A stretch of DNA of 64,000 bases. It comes from Mesotaenium endlicherianum (lineage: Eukaryota; Streptophyta; Zygnematophyceae; Zygnematales; Mesotaeniaceae). Below, piece after piece: positions 43,557 to 52,090 of the stretch (within the stretch, counting starts at the first letter, position 1; the number at the start of each line of letters is the position of its first letter). The notes below the pieces were generated by a model. The model made no database searches. It was not told the origin of the DNA and saw nothing but the letters and a program-made list of their open reading frames with translations. A program made the translations under genes and the position numbers. The stretch is from NCBI GenBank assembly GCA_009602735.1, contig WELA01003621.1:81485-145484 (forward strand), given 5' to 3'.

Positions 43557-43580
43557 AAAGTCCCGCAGAAGCGAGACTTT
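43557..43580 (-). terminator. Hairpin just upstream of the pseudouridine synthase start
   Basis: AAAGTC-C-CGC and GCG-A-GACTTT pair with one internal mismatch around AGAA. On the minus strand it is followed by TTTTGTTTTTG and then the ATG 12 bases later. It has terminator form but sits in a leader, so it may be an attenuator or the end of an upstream small RNA. Confidence 0.45.
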
Positions 43581-43969
43581 GTATATGGATGGGTTAGTAA
43601 GTACCGGGAAATAAATTTCCCAACACAATATTAAAAATAGTTTTATCGAAAGCAAAAAAAATTTTGAACAATTTTATTCACATTTTCGGCGGGAATGTGA
43701 ATTGCGCGTATATGTTTGGCACGATCTTTCGCTGCAATATCCGTTGTTGTGTTTTGAATTTTACATTTTCAGTTCATTGTTGTATCTGCTGAAAAACTGA
43801 TGAATAAAGGGTTACAGCAGTTATCATTTTTATCATGCAAACAAAATACACTTCATTTTTTACGTCTTATAAGCCGTTAAAAACAGGTAAAAAGGCGGGA
43901 ACCGGGGCCTAAAAAAATTTTCTCTTCGCCAGGTGTTGTTACCTTTGATTTTTACCCAAAACCATCATT
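43581..43969. other. AT-rich intergenic region without a recognised gene
   Basis: About 390 bases with no convincing open frame. TACCTTTG at 43940-43947 is a likely -7 box for the LpxD-like gene, whose ATG is 22 bases further. A minus-strand transcript ending at the hairpin at 43557-43580 could come from here, but I find no minus-strand TAnnTTTG box. Confidence 0.5.
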
Positions 43970-44914
43970 ATGAAGTTCCCAGCGCCCGTTTCCATACAAT
44001 GGATTGCCGACCTGATCCAGGCAACCCTTTCAGGAAATCCAGATGCACAAGTAACAGGCATCAATGAAATTCACCGCGTGGAAGCAGGCGATCTTGCATT
44101 TGTTGATCATCCAAAATATTACGATACCTGTCTCAACAGCGCCGCTACTTTCATCATCATCAATACCAACGAAGTAAATATTCCCGACGGTAAAACCATT
44201 CTCGTTGTTGCCGATCCTTTCGAATCGTATTTAAAAATCGTCAATCATTTCAGGCCCTTTGTTCCTGCCAATAAAACCATCAGCGATACAGCGGTGATTG
44301 GAGAAGGAACTGTGATCATGCCCAATGTATTCATTGGTCAGCATGTACGCATAGGCAAGAACTGCACCATCCATCCCAATGTTTCCCTGCTCGATTACAG
44401 CATCATTGGCAACAATGTAGTAATACAAGCAGGCTCTGTTATTGGCAGCGATGCATTTTATTACAACACCAAAAAGAACCGCGAAGTATGGTATAAAAGA
44501 ATGCAAAGCTGCGGTTGGGTACATATAGAAGATGATGTAGAAATTGGCGCCGGGTGTACCATCGACAGGGGCGTAACGGCCGACACAAGAATAGGTAAAG
44601 GCACACGGATAGACAATATGGTGCATATCGGTCACGATACCCTGGTAGGAAAAAATTGCCTGTTCGCCGCGCAGGTGGGTATTGCAGGTGGAACCATTAT
44701 TGAAGATGGTGTAACGCTATGGGGACAGGTAGGCGTTAGCAAAACCCTTACCATTGGCGCCAACGCCATTGTGCTGGCACAAAGTGGTGTGCCTTCTTCA
44801 CTGGCCGGTGGCAAAACCTATTTCGGTTATCCTGCAGAAGAAGCTTCAATCAAGAGAAGAGAGCTGGTGTGGATCAAACGCATTCCCGAGCTCTGGAAAA
44901 AAGTGATGGATTAA
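43970..44914 (+). CDS. LpxD-like UDP-3-O-acyl-glucosamine N-acyltransferase
   Basis: A 314-residue left-handed beta-helix acyltransferase. The N-terminal LpxD-type domain contains the GINEIHRVEAGDLAFVDHPKYYD block (about residues 27-48). Hexapeptide repeats run from about 95 to 285, and the active-site region near GSDAFYYN corresponds to the usual GxDGFGF. This enzyme adds the amide-linked fatty acid to lipid A precursor. The GSDAFYYN variant and 314-residue length (LpxD is about 340) suggest the second LpxD paralogue found in Bacteroidota rather than the standard lpxD. Convergent with the epimerase gene, one base apart. Confidence 0.82.
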   Translation: MKFPAPVSIQWIADLIQATLSGNPDAQVTGINEIHRVEAGDLAFVDHPKYYDTCLNSAATFIIINTNEVNIPDGKTILVVADPFESYLKIVNHFRPFVPANKTISDTAVIGEGTVIMPNVFIGQHVRIGKNCTIHPNVSLLDYSIIGNNVVIQAGSVIGSDAFYYNTKKNREVWYKRMQSCGWVHIEDDVEIGAGCTIDRGVTADTRIGKGTRIDNMVHIGHDTLVGKNCLFAAQVGIAGGTIIEDGVTLWGQVGVSKTLTIGANAIVLAQSGVPSSLAGGKTYFGYPAEEASIKRRELVWIKRIPELWKKVMD

Positions 44915-44915
44915 T

Positions 44916-45890
44916 TCACAGTTTGTATTGCTGTTTCAATTCACTGCATACCCTTTGGATGGTATCGGTTAGTGGCGTGTATTGAAAACCGGGCAGGTAT
45001 TGCAACAATTTTTCGTTATTGAAGTAAACTTTCGCCTGCGCCGTGCGTGCAGTTTCCCTGGTGAGCAAAGGATCTTTCCCCGTTATTTTTCCTTTGATCG
45101 CTTCAAGTCGCCATACGATCTCTGCCAGCAAGGGCGTTACTTTTTTATGCGGCGGTCGTTTGCCAAATTGTTGTGCTGCTACCGTGAAAATAGTCCTGTA
45201 AGGCACATTGTATCCGCTGAGGATGAAGCGCTGTGCGCTGATGTCTTTTTCCATCAATAATACCATGGCCCGCACTACATCCTGTACGTCTACAAAACCG
45301 CTGACCCCATCGGTATACCAGGGGAACGCTTCATAAGCCGATTTGAAAATACCCGATGAGCCGGATTCCCAATCACCTGCTCCTAAAATGATCACGGGGT
45401 TCACCATCACCGCATTCAACCCTTCTCCTATTCCCCGCCATACTTCCATCTCGGCCAGGTATTTGCTTTTGCCATATTCGCTGTTACTGGTTTCGGCGGT
45501 CCAGTTCATGGTTTCGTTGATGGCTTCATTTTCCCGGATACGACCAAGAGCCGCCACCGAACTCACGAACAACAATTTCTGTACCCCTGCATCCAGGCAG
45601 GCATTCACCACATTGGCGGTTCCTTCAATATTGGTTTGATGTAACGCTTGTTTTCTTTTGGGATGAAACGATACCACCGCAGCGCAATGATACACCTGCG
45701 TAACGCCTTTCATGGCTTCCTCCAGCGATACAACATCCAGTATATCGCCGCGCACCCATTGCACTTTGCCATTGAAGTCGGAAGACGGGATAGCAGAACG
45801 GTACAGGGCCCGTACTGTACAACCGCGGCCCGTTAATTCTTTCAGGAGGTGTGCACCCACCAATCCCGTTGCTCCCGTTACTAGGATCAT
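44916..45890 (-). CDS. NAD-dependent epimerase/dehydratase family protein
   Basis: An extended SDR of 324 residues from the ATG at 45890; a GTG at 45905 would add five residues. The Rossmann loop TGATGLVGAHL lies at residues 5-15 and HCAAVVS at about 69-75. The catalytic Tyr-Lys pair is YGKSK in NSEYGKSKYLAEME. It resembles dihydroflavonol-reductase/3-beta-hydroxysteroid dehydrogenase-like reductases. Substrate is unknown. It ends a minus-strand run that starts with SCO and Fur and may be read with them (35 bases separate it from Fur). Confidence 0.85.
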   Translation of the reverse strand: MILVTGATGLVGAHLLKELTGRGCTVRALYRSAIPSSDFNGKVQWVRGDILDVVSLEEAMKGVTQVYHCAAVVSFHPKRKQALHQTNIEGTANVVNACLDAGVQKLLFVSSVAALGRIRENEAINETMNWTAETSNSEYGKSKYLAEMEVWRGIGEGLNAVMVNPVIILGAGDWESGSSGIFKSAYEAFPWYTDGVSGFVDVQDVVRAMVLLMEKDISAQRFILSGYNVPYRTIFTVAAQQFGKRPPHKKVTPLLAEIVWRLEAIKGKITGKDPLLTRETARTAQAKVYFNNEKLLQYLPGFQYTPLTDTIQRVCSELKQQYKL

Positions 45891-45925
45891 GCTATCTGTT
45901 TGCACGAAGATAAGGCCGGGAACCT

Positions 45926-46348
45926 TTAGACAGGATTACATTTTGAACATATACCGCTAACCACCACATCGGTTTGGGTGGCACGGAATCCTTTGGGTAA
46001 TTGTACTGCAGGCACCGTTATGTGGTCGAGACAATAAGTAGTGCCACAGGCATCGCAAAGGAAATGGATATGGTCGTCGTGGTGATGACCGGCAGAACAT
46101 TCATCCTTGCACAAAGCGTAGCGCACTGAGTTGTCGGTGGTGGGTATGGTATGAATGATGCCCTTTTCCACAAAGGTTTGCAAGGTGCGGTAAACGGTTA
46201 CCCTATCGAATCCTGTACCACTGCGCTGTTCAATATCGGCATGCGCCAAAGCGCCGTCGGTACGTAAAAACATATCCAGTATTTTCTTGCGGCTTTCGGT
46301 AACACTTAACTGGTTGCGCTTCAATATTTCACTGGTACTGCTAAACAT
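45926..46348 (-). CDS. Fur family metalloregulator, Zur-like
   Basis: A 140-residue Fur-family repressor. A winged helix (about residues 10-80, FDRVTVYRTLQTFVEKGIIH) is followed by the metal-sensing domain HHHDDHIHFLCDACG. Two CxxC pairs (C98/C101 and C134/C137) form the structural zinc site. No residue separates Fur from Zur with certainty, but the linkage to merC and a 7-1-7 palindrome at 47075-47089 suggest a zinc or other metal-uptake regulator. The gene lies six bases downstream of the SCO gene, so the repressor would control its own operon. Confidence 0.88.
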   Translation of the reverse strand: MFSSTSEILKRNQLSVTESRKKILDMFLRTDGALAHADIEQRSGTGFDRVTVYRTLQTFVEKGIIHTIPTTDNSVRYALCKDECSAGHHHDDHIHFLCDACGTTYCLDHITVPAVQLPKGFRATQTDVVVSGICSKCNPV

Positions 46349-46354
46349 GACACA

Positions 46355-47011
46355 CTATTGAGGGTTGTTACTAAAAATGTTGCTGGCAAAACGCGCCGAT
46401 CCCTTTTCTGCCAGAAGCGTCCGGATATCTTTCTTCATTTTATCCAGTTCGTCTGCTTTCAAACCATCGTATATCTGTCCGCGCACTTTGCCATTCTTAT
46501 CCACCAATGCAAAAAACTGGGTATGGATGAACTGGTCTTCGATCTTCTGGAAACTGTTCTTCGGATCATCTAACAGGTACGAATTCCGTGCCAGTTGGTA
46601 CAGGCTGTCTTTCCTTCCGGTGAGGAATACCCATTTGGCGGGATCTGCTTTCATGGAGTCGGCATAGGCTTTCAAACGGGGCACAGAATCGGTTCCGGGG
46701 TCACAGGTATTGGAAACGATCATGAAATCGGGCTCCTGTTTGAAAGTCTCATAAATGGCTTTCATGTTGGTATTCATCTTCGGACAAATGCCCTTGCAAC
46801 TGGTGAAAAAATATTCCACCACACTTACTTTTCCCAGCATGTCCTGGTCGGTATAAGGCCGCCCGTCCTGCGCAGTGAGACGATAAGGTTTCACATAACT
46901 CAATACCGGCAGTTTGGGTTTCCACAAATCTGTTCCCCTGAAAAGGAAGAAGTAAAACCCCGCTAACAATACCACAAAAAACAAGAGGTAAACCAGCCAT
47001 TTTCTTTTCAT
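46355..47011 (-). CDS. SCO1/SenC family copper chaperone
   Basis: A 218-residue protein with an N-terminal membrane anchor (about residues 5-25) and a thioredoxin-like SCO domain outside the cytoplasm. The copper ligands are C72 and C76 in FFTSCKGICP and H163 in FIHTQFFALVD. SCO proteins deliver copper to cytochrome oxidase or act as thiol reductases. It is the first gene of the SCO-Fur pair and is divergent from merC across 99 bases. Confidence 0.92.
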   Translation of the reverse strand: MKRKWLVYLLFFVVLLAGFYFFLFRGTDLWKPKLPVLSYVKPYRLTAQDGRPYTDQDMLGKVSVVEYFFTSCKGICPKMNTNMKAIYETFKQEPDFMIVSNTCDPGTDSVPRLKAYADSMKADPAKWVFLTGRKDSLYQLARNSYLLDDPKNSFQKIEDQFIHTQFFALVDKNGKVRGQIYDGLKADELDKMKKDIRTLLAEKGSARFASNIFSNNPQ

Positions 47012-47027
47012 ATCCGTGTTTGAACTA

Positions 47028-47035
47028 CAAAGTTA
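47028..47035 (-). promoter_or_regulatory. -7 box of the SCO-fur operon
   Basis: Read on the minus strand this is TAACTTTG, a match to TAnnTTTG, 16 bases before the SCO start codon. No TTG stands at the ideal distance. Confidence 0.45.
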
Positions 47036-47073
47036 CACCCAAGTGCCTGATAAACCGGGTTTAAGGAAATATT

Positions 47074-47103
47074 TTGCAACATTGTTGCATTGTAGTAATT
47101 TTG
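47074..47103 (+). promoter_or_regulatory. merC promoter overlapped by a 7-1-7 Fur-type palindrome
   Basis: TTG (47074-47076), 19 bases, TAATTTTG (47096-47103) is an exact Bacteroidota promoter. TGCAACA (47075-47081), T, TGTTGCA (47083-47089) is a perfect 7-1-7 inverted repeat, the architecture of Fur/Zur boxes. It overlaps the TTG and the spacer, a position that blocks polymerase. Confidence 0.75.
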
Positions 47104-47110
47104 TCTTCTT

Positions 47111-47515
47111 ATGAGCATCAAAGTCAACTGGGACGCATTCGGCATTGCCACTTCGCTGGCCTGCGCTATCCACTGTGCCATCCTGCCGCTGGTATTGACA
47201 AGCCTGCCCTTATTCGGGGTGGAGATCATTGAGAACCGCTGGTTCGAATACCTGATGATCGGGATCGCTTTTTGTGTGGGTAGCTACGCTTTATATCATG
47301 GGCGGAAAAAACACCACCATAGCTGGCTGCCCCTGGTTCTTTTCAGTATTGGTATGGTATTCCTGGTTACCAAGATGATCTTTCATGCGCTCCAGCTTTG
47401 GTTGCTGGTGCCTGCCGTGATCCTGATCGTTACCGCTCATTTTTTGAATTATAAACTTTGCCGGGTACACAACCACGCGCATGCAGATGATTGCAGCCAC
47501 GAATCTGTGATCTGA
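47111..47515 (+). CDS. MerC domain-containing membrane protein
   Basis: A 134-residue protein with four predicted membrane helices. FGIATSLACAIHCAILPLVL (about residues 9-28) contains the conserved Cys-x3-Cys-like CAIHC of MerC; the C-terminal tail is His-rich (HNHAHADDCSHE), a plausible metal-binding end. MerC proteins move mercuric or other soft metal ions; the chromosomal Bacteroidota members are probably not mercury-specific. It is divergent from SCO-fur and carries the palindrome in its promoter. The ATG comes seven bases after the -7 box, so the mRNA would be nearly leaderless. Convergent with cysS, two bases apart. Confidence 0.88.
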   Translation: MSIKVNWDAFGIATSLACAIHCAILPLVLTSLPLFGVEIIENRWFEYLMIGIAFCVGSYALYHGRKKHHHSWLPLVLFSIGMVFLVTKMIFHALQLWLLVPAVILIVTAHFLNYKLCRVHNHAHADDCSHESVI

Positions 47516-47517
47516 TC

Positions 47518-49023
47518 TTAACTGAAGGTATAACTCATACCACCACCTTTTTCATCTTTCAGTTGTACGCCCAGCGCCGCCAACTCATTCCGGATCTTAT
47601 CGCTGGTAACAAAATCTTTTCGGGTCTTGGCTTCCTTACGTATGTCTATCAGTAATTGCAGCACACCTTCGAGTTTGCCATCGTCGGCAGACCGCTCGCT
47701 CTGCAATCCGAAGATGTCTTCTACATAGGCTTTCAGTTGGGTTTGCAACAATGCCACTGTAGTGGTTGATAAAGATTCGGCCGATATATGTTTGTCTTTG
47801 ATGGAATTGATCACGGATACCAGTTCGAACATATTGGCCAGCACTTTTGCTGTGTTGAAGTCATCGTTCATGAATTCATCGAACTCATCTACCAGCTTCT
47901 TCACTTTTTCATCCAGTGCCACATCACCGGCCGTATCGGCTCCACAGATGCCCGACTGTTGCAACCAGTTATACGCTTCCCACAAACGCTTCATGGCTTT
48001 TTCTGCCGCCTGCAAGGCTTCATTGCTGAAATCGAGTGTGCCCCGGTAATGGCTTTGCAAAATGAAGAAACGGATGGTCATGGGATGATAAGCCTGTGTG
48101 AGTGCAGGATGCGAGCCGCTGAACAGTTCGGTAAGCCTGATCACATTGTTATAACTCTTACCCATTTTTTTCCCGTTGATGGTGATCATGTTATTATGTA
48201 ACCAATAACGGGCCGGGGTTTTGTGATTGCATACGGTACTTTGCGCAATCTCACATTCGTGGTGCGGGAAAACGAGGTCCATCCCGCCGCCGTGTATGTC
48301 GAACTCTTCTCCGAGGTATTTGGTACTCATGGCCGAGCACTCGATGTGCCAGCCGGGAAACCCTTCTCCCCAGGGACTTTGCCAGCGCATGATGTGTTCG
48401 GCAGGCGCATGTTTCCACAACGCGAAATCGCTTTTATTCCGCTTCTCATCCTGGTTATCCAGTTCGCGGGTGGTATCGAGTTGGTCTTCCAAAATACGGC
48501 CACTCAATATGCCATAAGGCTGTCCCTTTTTAGAAAAATCGGTGTTGTATTTCTCTACGTCGAAGTACACAGAGCCATTCGCTTCATAAGCATATCCATC
48601 GGCAATGATCTTTTTGATCATTTCAATCTGCTCAATAATGTGACCTGTAGCAGTGGGTTCTATGCTGGGGTTCAGGTTGTTGAAACGCCGCATGGCCCAA
48701 TGATAAAGATTGGTGTATTTCTGCACCAGCTCCATGGGCTCCAGTTTCTCGAGCACGGCCTTCTTGCTGATCTTGTCTTCCGCTTCGCGTCCTTCTTCTT
48801 CAAAATGCCCTGCATCGGTGATATTTCGCACATACCGTACTTTATAACCCAGGTAAAGAAGATACCGGTAGATAACATCGAAAGTAATGAAAGGCCTGGC
48901 GTGACCCAGGTGGCTTTCTCCGCTTACGGTGGGTCCGCATACATACATGCCAACATACGGTGCATTGATGGGTGTAAACGTTTCTTTTTCGCGGGTCAGG
49001 GAATTATATACTTTGAGTGGCAT
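47518..49023 (-). CDS. cysS: Cysteine-tRNA ligase
   Basis: A 501-residue class I synthetase. HLGH (38-41) is the HIGH motif and KMGKS (286-290) the KMSKS motif. C29 in VCGPTV, C229 in IECS and the HH-x-E-C-E pair (254-259 region) form the catalytic zinc site. The anticodon-binding C-terminal domain is present. Charges tRNA-Cys. The 136 bases between this and the EEP gene hold nothing I recognise. Confidence 0.95.
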   Translation of the reverse strand: MPLKVYNSLTREKETFTPINAPYVGMYVCGPTVSGESHLGHARPFITFDVIYRYLLYLGYKVRYVRNITDAGHFEEEGREAEDKISKKAVLEKLEPMELVQKYTNLYHWAMRRFNNLNPSIEPTATGHIIEQIEMIKKIIADGYAYEANGSVYFDVEKYNTDFSKKGQPYGILSGRILEDQLDTTRELDNQDEKRNKSDFALWKHAPAEHIMRWQSPWGEGFPGWHIECSAMSTKYLGEEFDIHGGGMDLVFPHHECEIAQSTVCNHKTPARYWLHNNMITINGKKMGKSYNNVIRLTELFSGSHPALTQAYHPMTIRFFILQSHYRGTLDFSNEALQAAEKAMKRLWEAYNWLQQSGICGADTAGDVALDEKVKKLVDEFDEFMNDDFNTAKVLANMFELVSVINSIKDKHISAESLSTTTVALLQTQLKAYVEDIFGLQSERSADDGKLEGVLQLLIDIRKEAKTRKDFVTSDKIRNELAALGVQLKDEKGGGMSYTFS

Positions 49024-49159
49024 GAGAGGTTATGGTTATTAGCATGGATACAATAAGACAGGAACAAGGCAGATACTGCCGCAACAACAGGAGATCGGCG
49101 GCTTCAGCAACAACAGCAACAGTATGGATAGATTCTAATCATTTCGCTGCGAAGATATT

Positions 49160-50275
49160 TTATTTTCTTAAACGAAGATCGGATACCAGCATAATATGAT
49201 CGCTCAGGTCTTCATCCACCATATCGAACTGCCTTACCTCGAAATGTTTGTCGGCCAGGATATAATCGATCCGCAATGTGGGCGCCAGGGAAATGAAGCT
49301 GCGGCCAATACCAAAGCCTTTTTTAAGGAAGGCGTCCTGCCAGCTGTCCTTGATATGGAAATAAGTGAAGGAGTTGGGCACATCATTGAAATCGCCGCAG
49401 AGAATGGTGGGGTACGGACTGGCATCCAGCGCTTCCCGCACCAGGGAAGCCTGTACGCCCCTCCGGCGGAAGGCCAATCGCATCTTCACAAAAATATTCT
49501 TAGACGCCATCAGGGCTTCTTCGTCCTGCGTGCGGATCTTCTCCAGGTCGTTGTAGTCGCCTTTTTTGAATTTGAAAGATTGCAGGTGCGTGGTAAACAA
49601 TCGTATGGTATCGGCGCCTTTTACGATATCCGCGTAAATAAGACTTTCGGCCACCGGGTATCGTACCCTGCCCGTGTCTACGATGGGATATTTAGAGAAG
49701 ATGATGCAGCCCGACTGGTACTCCCCGTTGTTACGCTGGTAATCTTTCGAAAAAAAATAATAAGGAAAACGGCCGGTAAACAACGAGAGATTATCGGCAT
49801 CATTGCCTGAACGGCTGGCATGGTTGAACTCCTGCATGCAAATCACATCGGGCTCCAGCTTCAGCACAGTTTGCGCTACTTCTTCGCGGATGTGTTTTTT
49901 TGTTTCCTTGTTTTTAGACAGCCCGTTAAAACTCTGCACGTTCCAATCCACCACGCGCAGGTCGTTACTTTTCTTAGGTTTGTTGATACCCGATCCGGGA
50001 TGCCAGGCAAACAATACATTGAGTTGCCGGTAACCTACACACAGTGCAACAAGTGGCAGCAACGCCAATACCGGCTTCGCAATAAGCCAGCCAATCAGAA
50101 AAAATATCAGCAATAAAACCAGGTAAGGAACAATAAGCCCGGTAAAACCTATCAACCACCAATGTGTGGGGTTGAGGTATGGCGAAAGACAAGCCAGTAA
50201 AAACAAAGCAACGAGTAAAAGATTGATTCCGATAAGCGTTGTTTTTACTGCGCGACGAAAAAGGGTCTTGGCCAT
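49160..50275 (-). CDS. Endonuclease/exonuclease/phosphatase family protein, membrane anchored
   Basis: A 371-residue protein. Three hydrophobic segments fill residues 10-90, then a DNase I-like domain follows outside or at the membrane. Catalytic motifs are complete: DWNVQSFNG (Asn), CMQEFNHA (Glu), CGDFNDVPNS (Asp/Asn), DYILAD and LSDHIML (Asp-His). The fold cleaves phosphodiesters or phosphomonoesters of nucleic acids, lipids or inositol phosphates; the substrate is unknown. It lies 30 bases downstream of the first rhomboid gene, in the run rlmD, rhomboid, rhomboid, EEP. Confidence 0.88.
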   Translation of the reverse strand: MAKTLFRRAVKTTLIGINLLLVALFLLACLSPYLNPTHWWLIGFTGLIVPYLVLLLIFFLIGWLIAKPVLALLPLVALCVGYRQLNVLFAWHPGSGINKPKKSNDLRVVDWNVQSFNGLSKNKETKKHIREEVAQTVLKLEPDVICMQEFNHASRSGNDADNLSLFTGRFPYYFFSKDYQRNNGEYQSGCIIFSKYPIVDTGRVRYPVAESLIYADIVKGADTIRLFTTHLQSFKFKKGDYNDLEKIRTQDEEALMASKNIFVKMRLAFRRRGVQASLVREALDASPYPTILCGDFNDVPNSFTYFHIKDSWQDAFLKKGFGIGRSFISLAPTLRIDYILADKHFEVRQFDMVDEDLSDHIMLVSDLRLRK

Positions 50276-50305
50276 GCGTAAATTTACGAAATCTTATCTC
50301 AAGCC

Positions 50306-51223
50306 TTACAACTCTTCTTTGCTGGCCTGTTCCAGGAACGCTTTCTCTTCATCTGTGAGTTGATCGTATCCGTGCTGGTTGATCTTATCCAGTATGGCAT
50401 CGAGTTTTTGCTGGGATACATGAGACGTTTTGGTGTATGGCTTCCTGTCTGATTTGTAAAACAGTCTTCCCTTACCTTCTTTCTTCGTATGTTTTTTTTC
50501 CGGGTTGAAGAGATCATCTACCCAACTCACCAGGCGCATCATCCACAAAGACCAGTCCTGCCCCCTGCGCAACTGCCTGATAAAAAAGAAACCTGTGATG
50601 CCTGCTCCCAAATGTGCAATAACAATACCTGCGTTCGAACTGGCCAGGGTGGCAAAATCTATCGCCACATAAACAAGTGTCAGTACCCAAAGCGGAATAC
50701 CTCCGTTGATCAGGGGGAAGATACGGTAATCGGGTGCCAGCGTGGTGGTGGCTACTGCAATGGCCATCACAGCTGCTCCGGCGCCCAGCATGGGTGCTAT
50801 ATTGTTCAGGTCCCGCGCCAGCACAGGCACCAGGTTATTGCTCAACAAAAAAAGTACACCGCCTATGAATCCTCCATAGAGGTAAAGAGGGAACAGTTTA
50901 TTGTTGCCCGCGAGGTCTTGTAAAATGTATCCGAAGCACCACAACCACAGCATGCTGCTTACCAGTTGCCAAATGCCATGGTGCGCAAACATATATATCA
51001 GCAGGGTCCAGGGCCTGCCTGCCAGTTGTCCGAATGAAGCTGGTAGACTGAGCCAGTTGAGTACCTGCTGGTAAAACAATTCATTGGCGCTGCCCGATAA
51101 ATAATAAATGATCTTGAGTGATATGATGCCGGCAAATAGTAGCATGTTGATGGCAAACAGCAACACCAGGGCATTGTTGTCTTGTCCGAGTAATATTTTG
51201 CGATTGCTTTTCATTGATTGCAT
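50306..51223 (-). CDS. Rhomboid-family membrane protein lacking the catalytic serine
   Basis: A 305-residue protein with six rhomboid-type membrane helices (about residues 18-215) and a soluble C-terminal tail (220-305). The active-site loop GxSG of rhomboid proteases reads GAGA at 147-150, so the serine is replaced by Gly149. The histidine helix is kept (H204 in IAHLGAG). This makes it a probable inactive rhomboid (pseudoprotease). Hydrophobic helix 2 keeps HHGIWQLVSSMLWLW, the counterpart of the HxxxxHxxxN motif but without its second His and Asn. It follows the active rhomboid gene by 18 bases. Confidence 0.85.
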   Translation of the reverse strand: MQSMKSNRKILLGQDNNALVLLFAINMLLFAGIISLKIIYYLSGSANELFYQQVLNWLSLPASFGQLAGRPWTLLIYMFAHHGIWQLVSSMLWLWCFGYILQDLAGNNKLFPLYLYGGFIGGVLFLLSNNLVPVLARDLNNIAPMLGAGAAVMAIAVATTTLAPDYRIFPLINGGIPLWVLTLVYVAIDFATLASSNAGIVIAHLGAGITGFFFIRQLRRGQDWSLWMMRLVSWVDDLFNPEKKHTKKEGKGRLFYKSDRKPYTKTSHVSQQKLDAILDKINQHGYDQLTDEEKAFLEQASKEEL

Positions 51224-51241
51224 AGCCAGCTCCTTACTTCT

Positions 51242-52090
51242 TTAATAAAACGTCTTTTTATTCGTTTTGTTCCAGGTCATCACCATCAGCAATCCAACGA
51301 TGGCGCCTCCAATATGCGCCCATCGCGCCACATTATCGCCTGCTGAATTCTCGAAGGCATAAAACACTTCGTATCCAAAGTAGATCAGTCCCAACCACTT
51401 GGCTTTGATAGGCACCAGGAAATAGAGATAGATATAGGTGTTGGGGAACAGGTACACAAAAGCAGCGAGCACTCCGAACACCGCGCCGCTGGCACCGATC
51501 GTGGCCATGTCGATGTTTTTTTCATAGTAATCCGTGACCACCTTGAACAATTGATTGGCAATTCCGGTGTCACCGGGATTGGCATCTATAAATGATACGA
51601 GACTGGGGTCCGCTGCATATTGCAATTGGTATTTACGTCCAAATTGCATGATGGCATCTGTTAATGCCGCAGCGCTTCCATTCGAATGGCGGCTCACGAT
51701 CGATGCATAGTCGTGCATCATGGGCGTCAATTCATAACTCAGGAACAGCAGGTGTATGAAAGCAGCGCCAAGTCCGCATATAAAATAAAAGATCAGGAAC
51801 CGCTTCGATCCCCAAAGATTCTCCAGTATCGATCCAAACATCCACAGCGCAAACATATTTCCAACAATATGCCAGAACCCGCCGTGCATGAACATGTGCG
51901 TAACAAGCTGCCAGGGCCTGAAGAGACTGCTTTGCCATGCATGCAGTGCAAAAAGGTCGTCCAGCTGTGCAGCAATAGCCGGGCTCTTTCCTATCGTATT
52001 CTGCGCCAGGAAAACCAATCCGTTGATGATGAGCAGGTTTTTGATGATGGTAGGTAATATCTCAAACCGGCTGGGCCTGAATTCTGTCAT
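51242..52090 (-). CDS. Rhomboid family intramembrane serine protease
   Basis: A 282-residue rhomboid protease. The catalytic serine is S201 in IGASGAVFG (198-206) and the histidine H259 in RWAHIGGAIVG. The HGGFWHIVGNMF motif (69-80) of helix 2 is complete. An insert of about 75 residues sits between helices 3 and 4 (about 118-195), longer than in GlpG. It cleaves membrane-protein substrates within the bilayer. Its start overlaps the rlmD stop by four bases (ATGA) and its partner, an inactive-looking rhomboid, follows directly. Confidence 0.9.
   Translation of the reverse strand: MTEFRPSRFEILPTIIKNLLIINGLVFLAQNTIGKSPAIAAQLDDLFALHAWQSSLFRPWQLVTHMFMHGGFWHIVGNMFALWMFGSILENLWGSKRFLIFYFICGLGAAFIHLLFLSYELTPMMHDYASIVSRHSNGSAAALTDAIMQFGRKYQLQYAADPSLVSFIDANPGDTGIANQLFKVVTDYYEKNIDMATIGASGAVFGVLAAFVYLFPNTYIYLYFLVPIKAKWLGLIYFGYEVFYAFENSAGDNVARWAHIGGAIVGLLMVMTWNKTNKKTFY

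Noticed and set aside
47008-47229. Minus-strand frame covering the merC start
   Set aside because: It lies across the divergent control region and antisense to merC, with no homology character.
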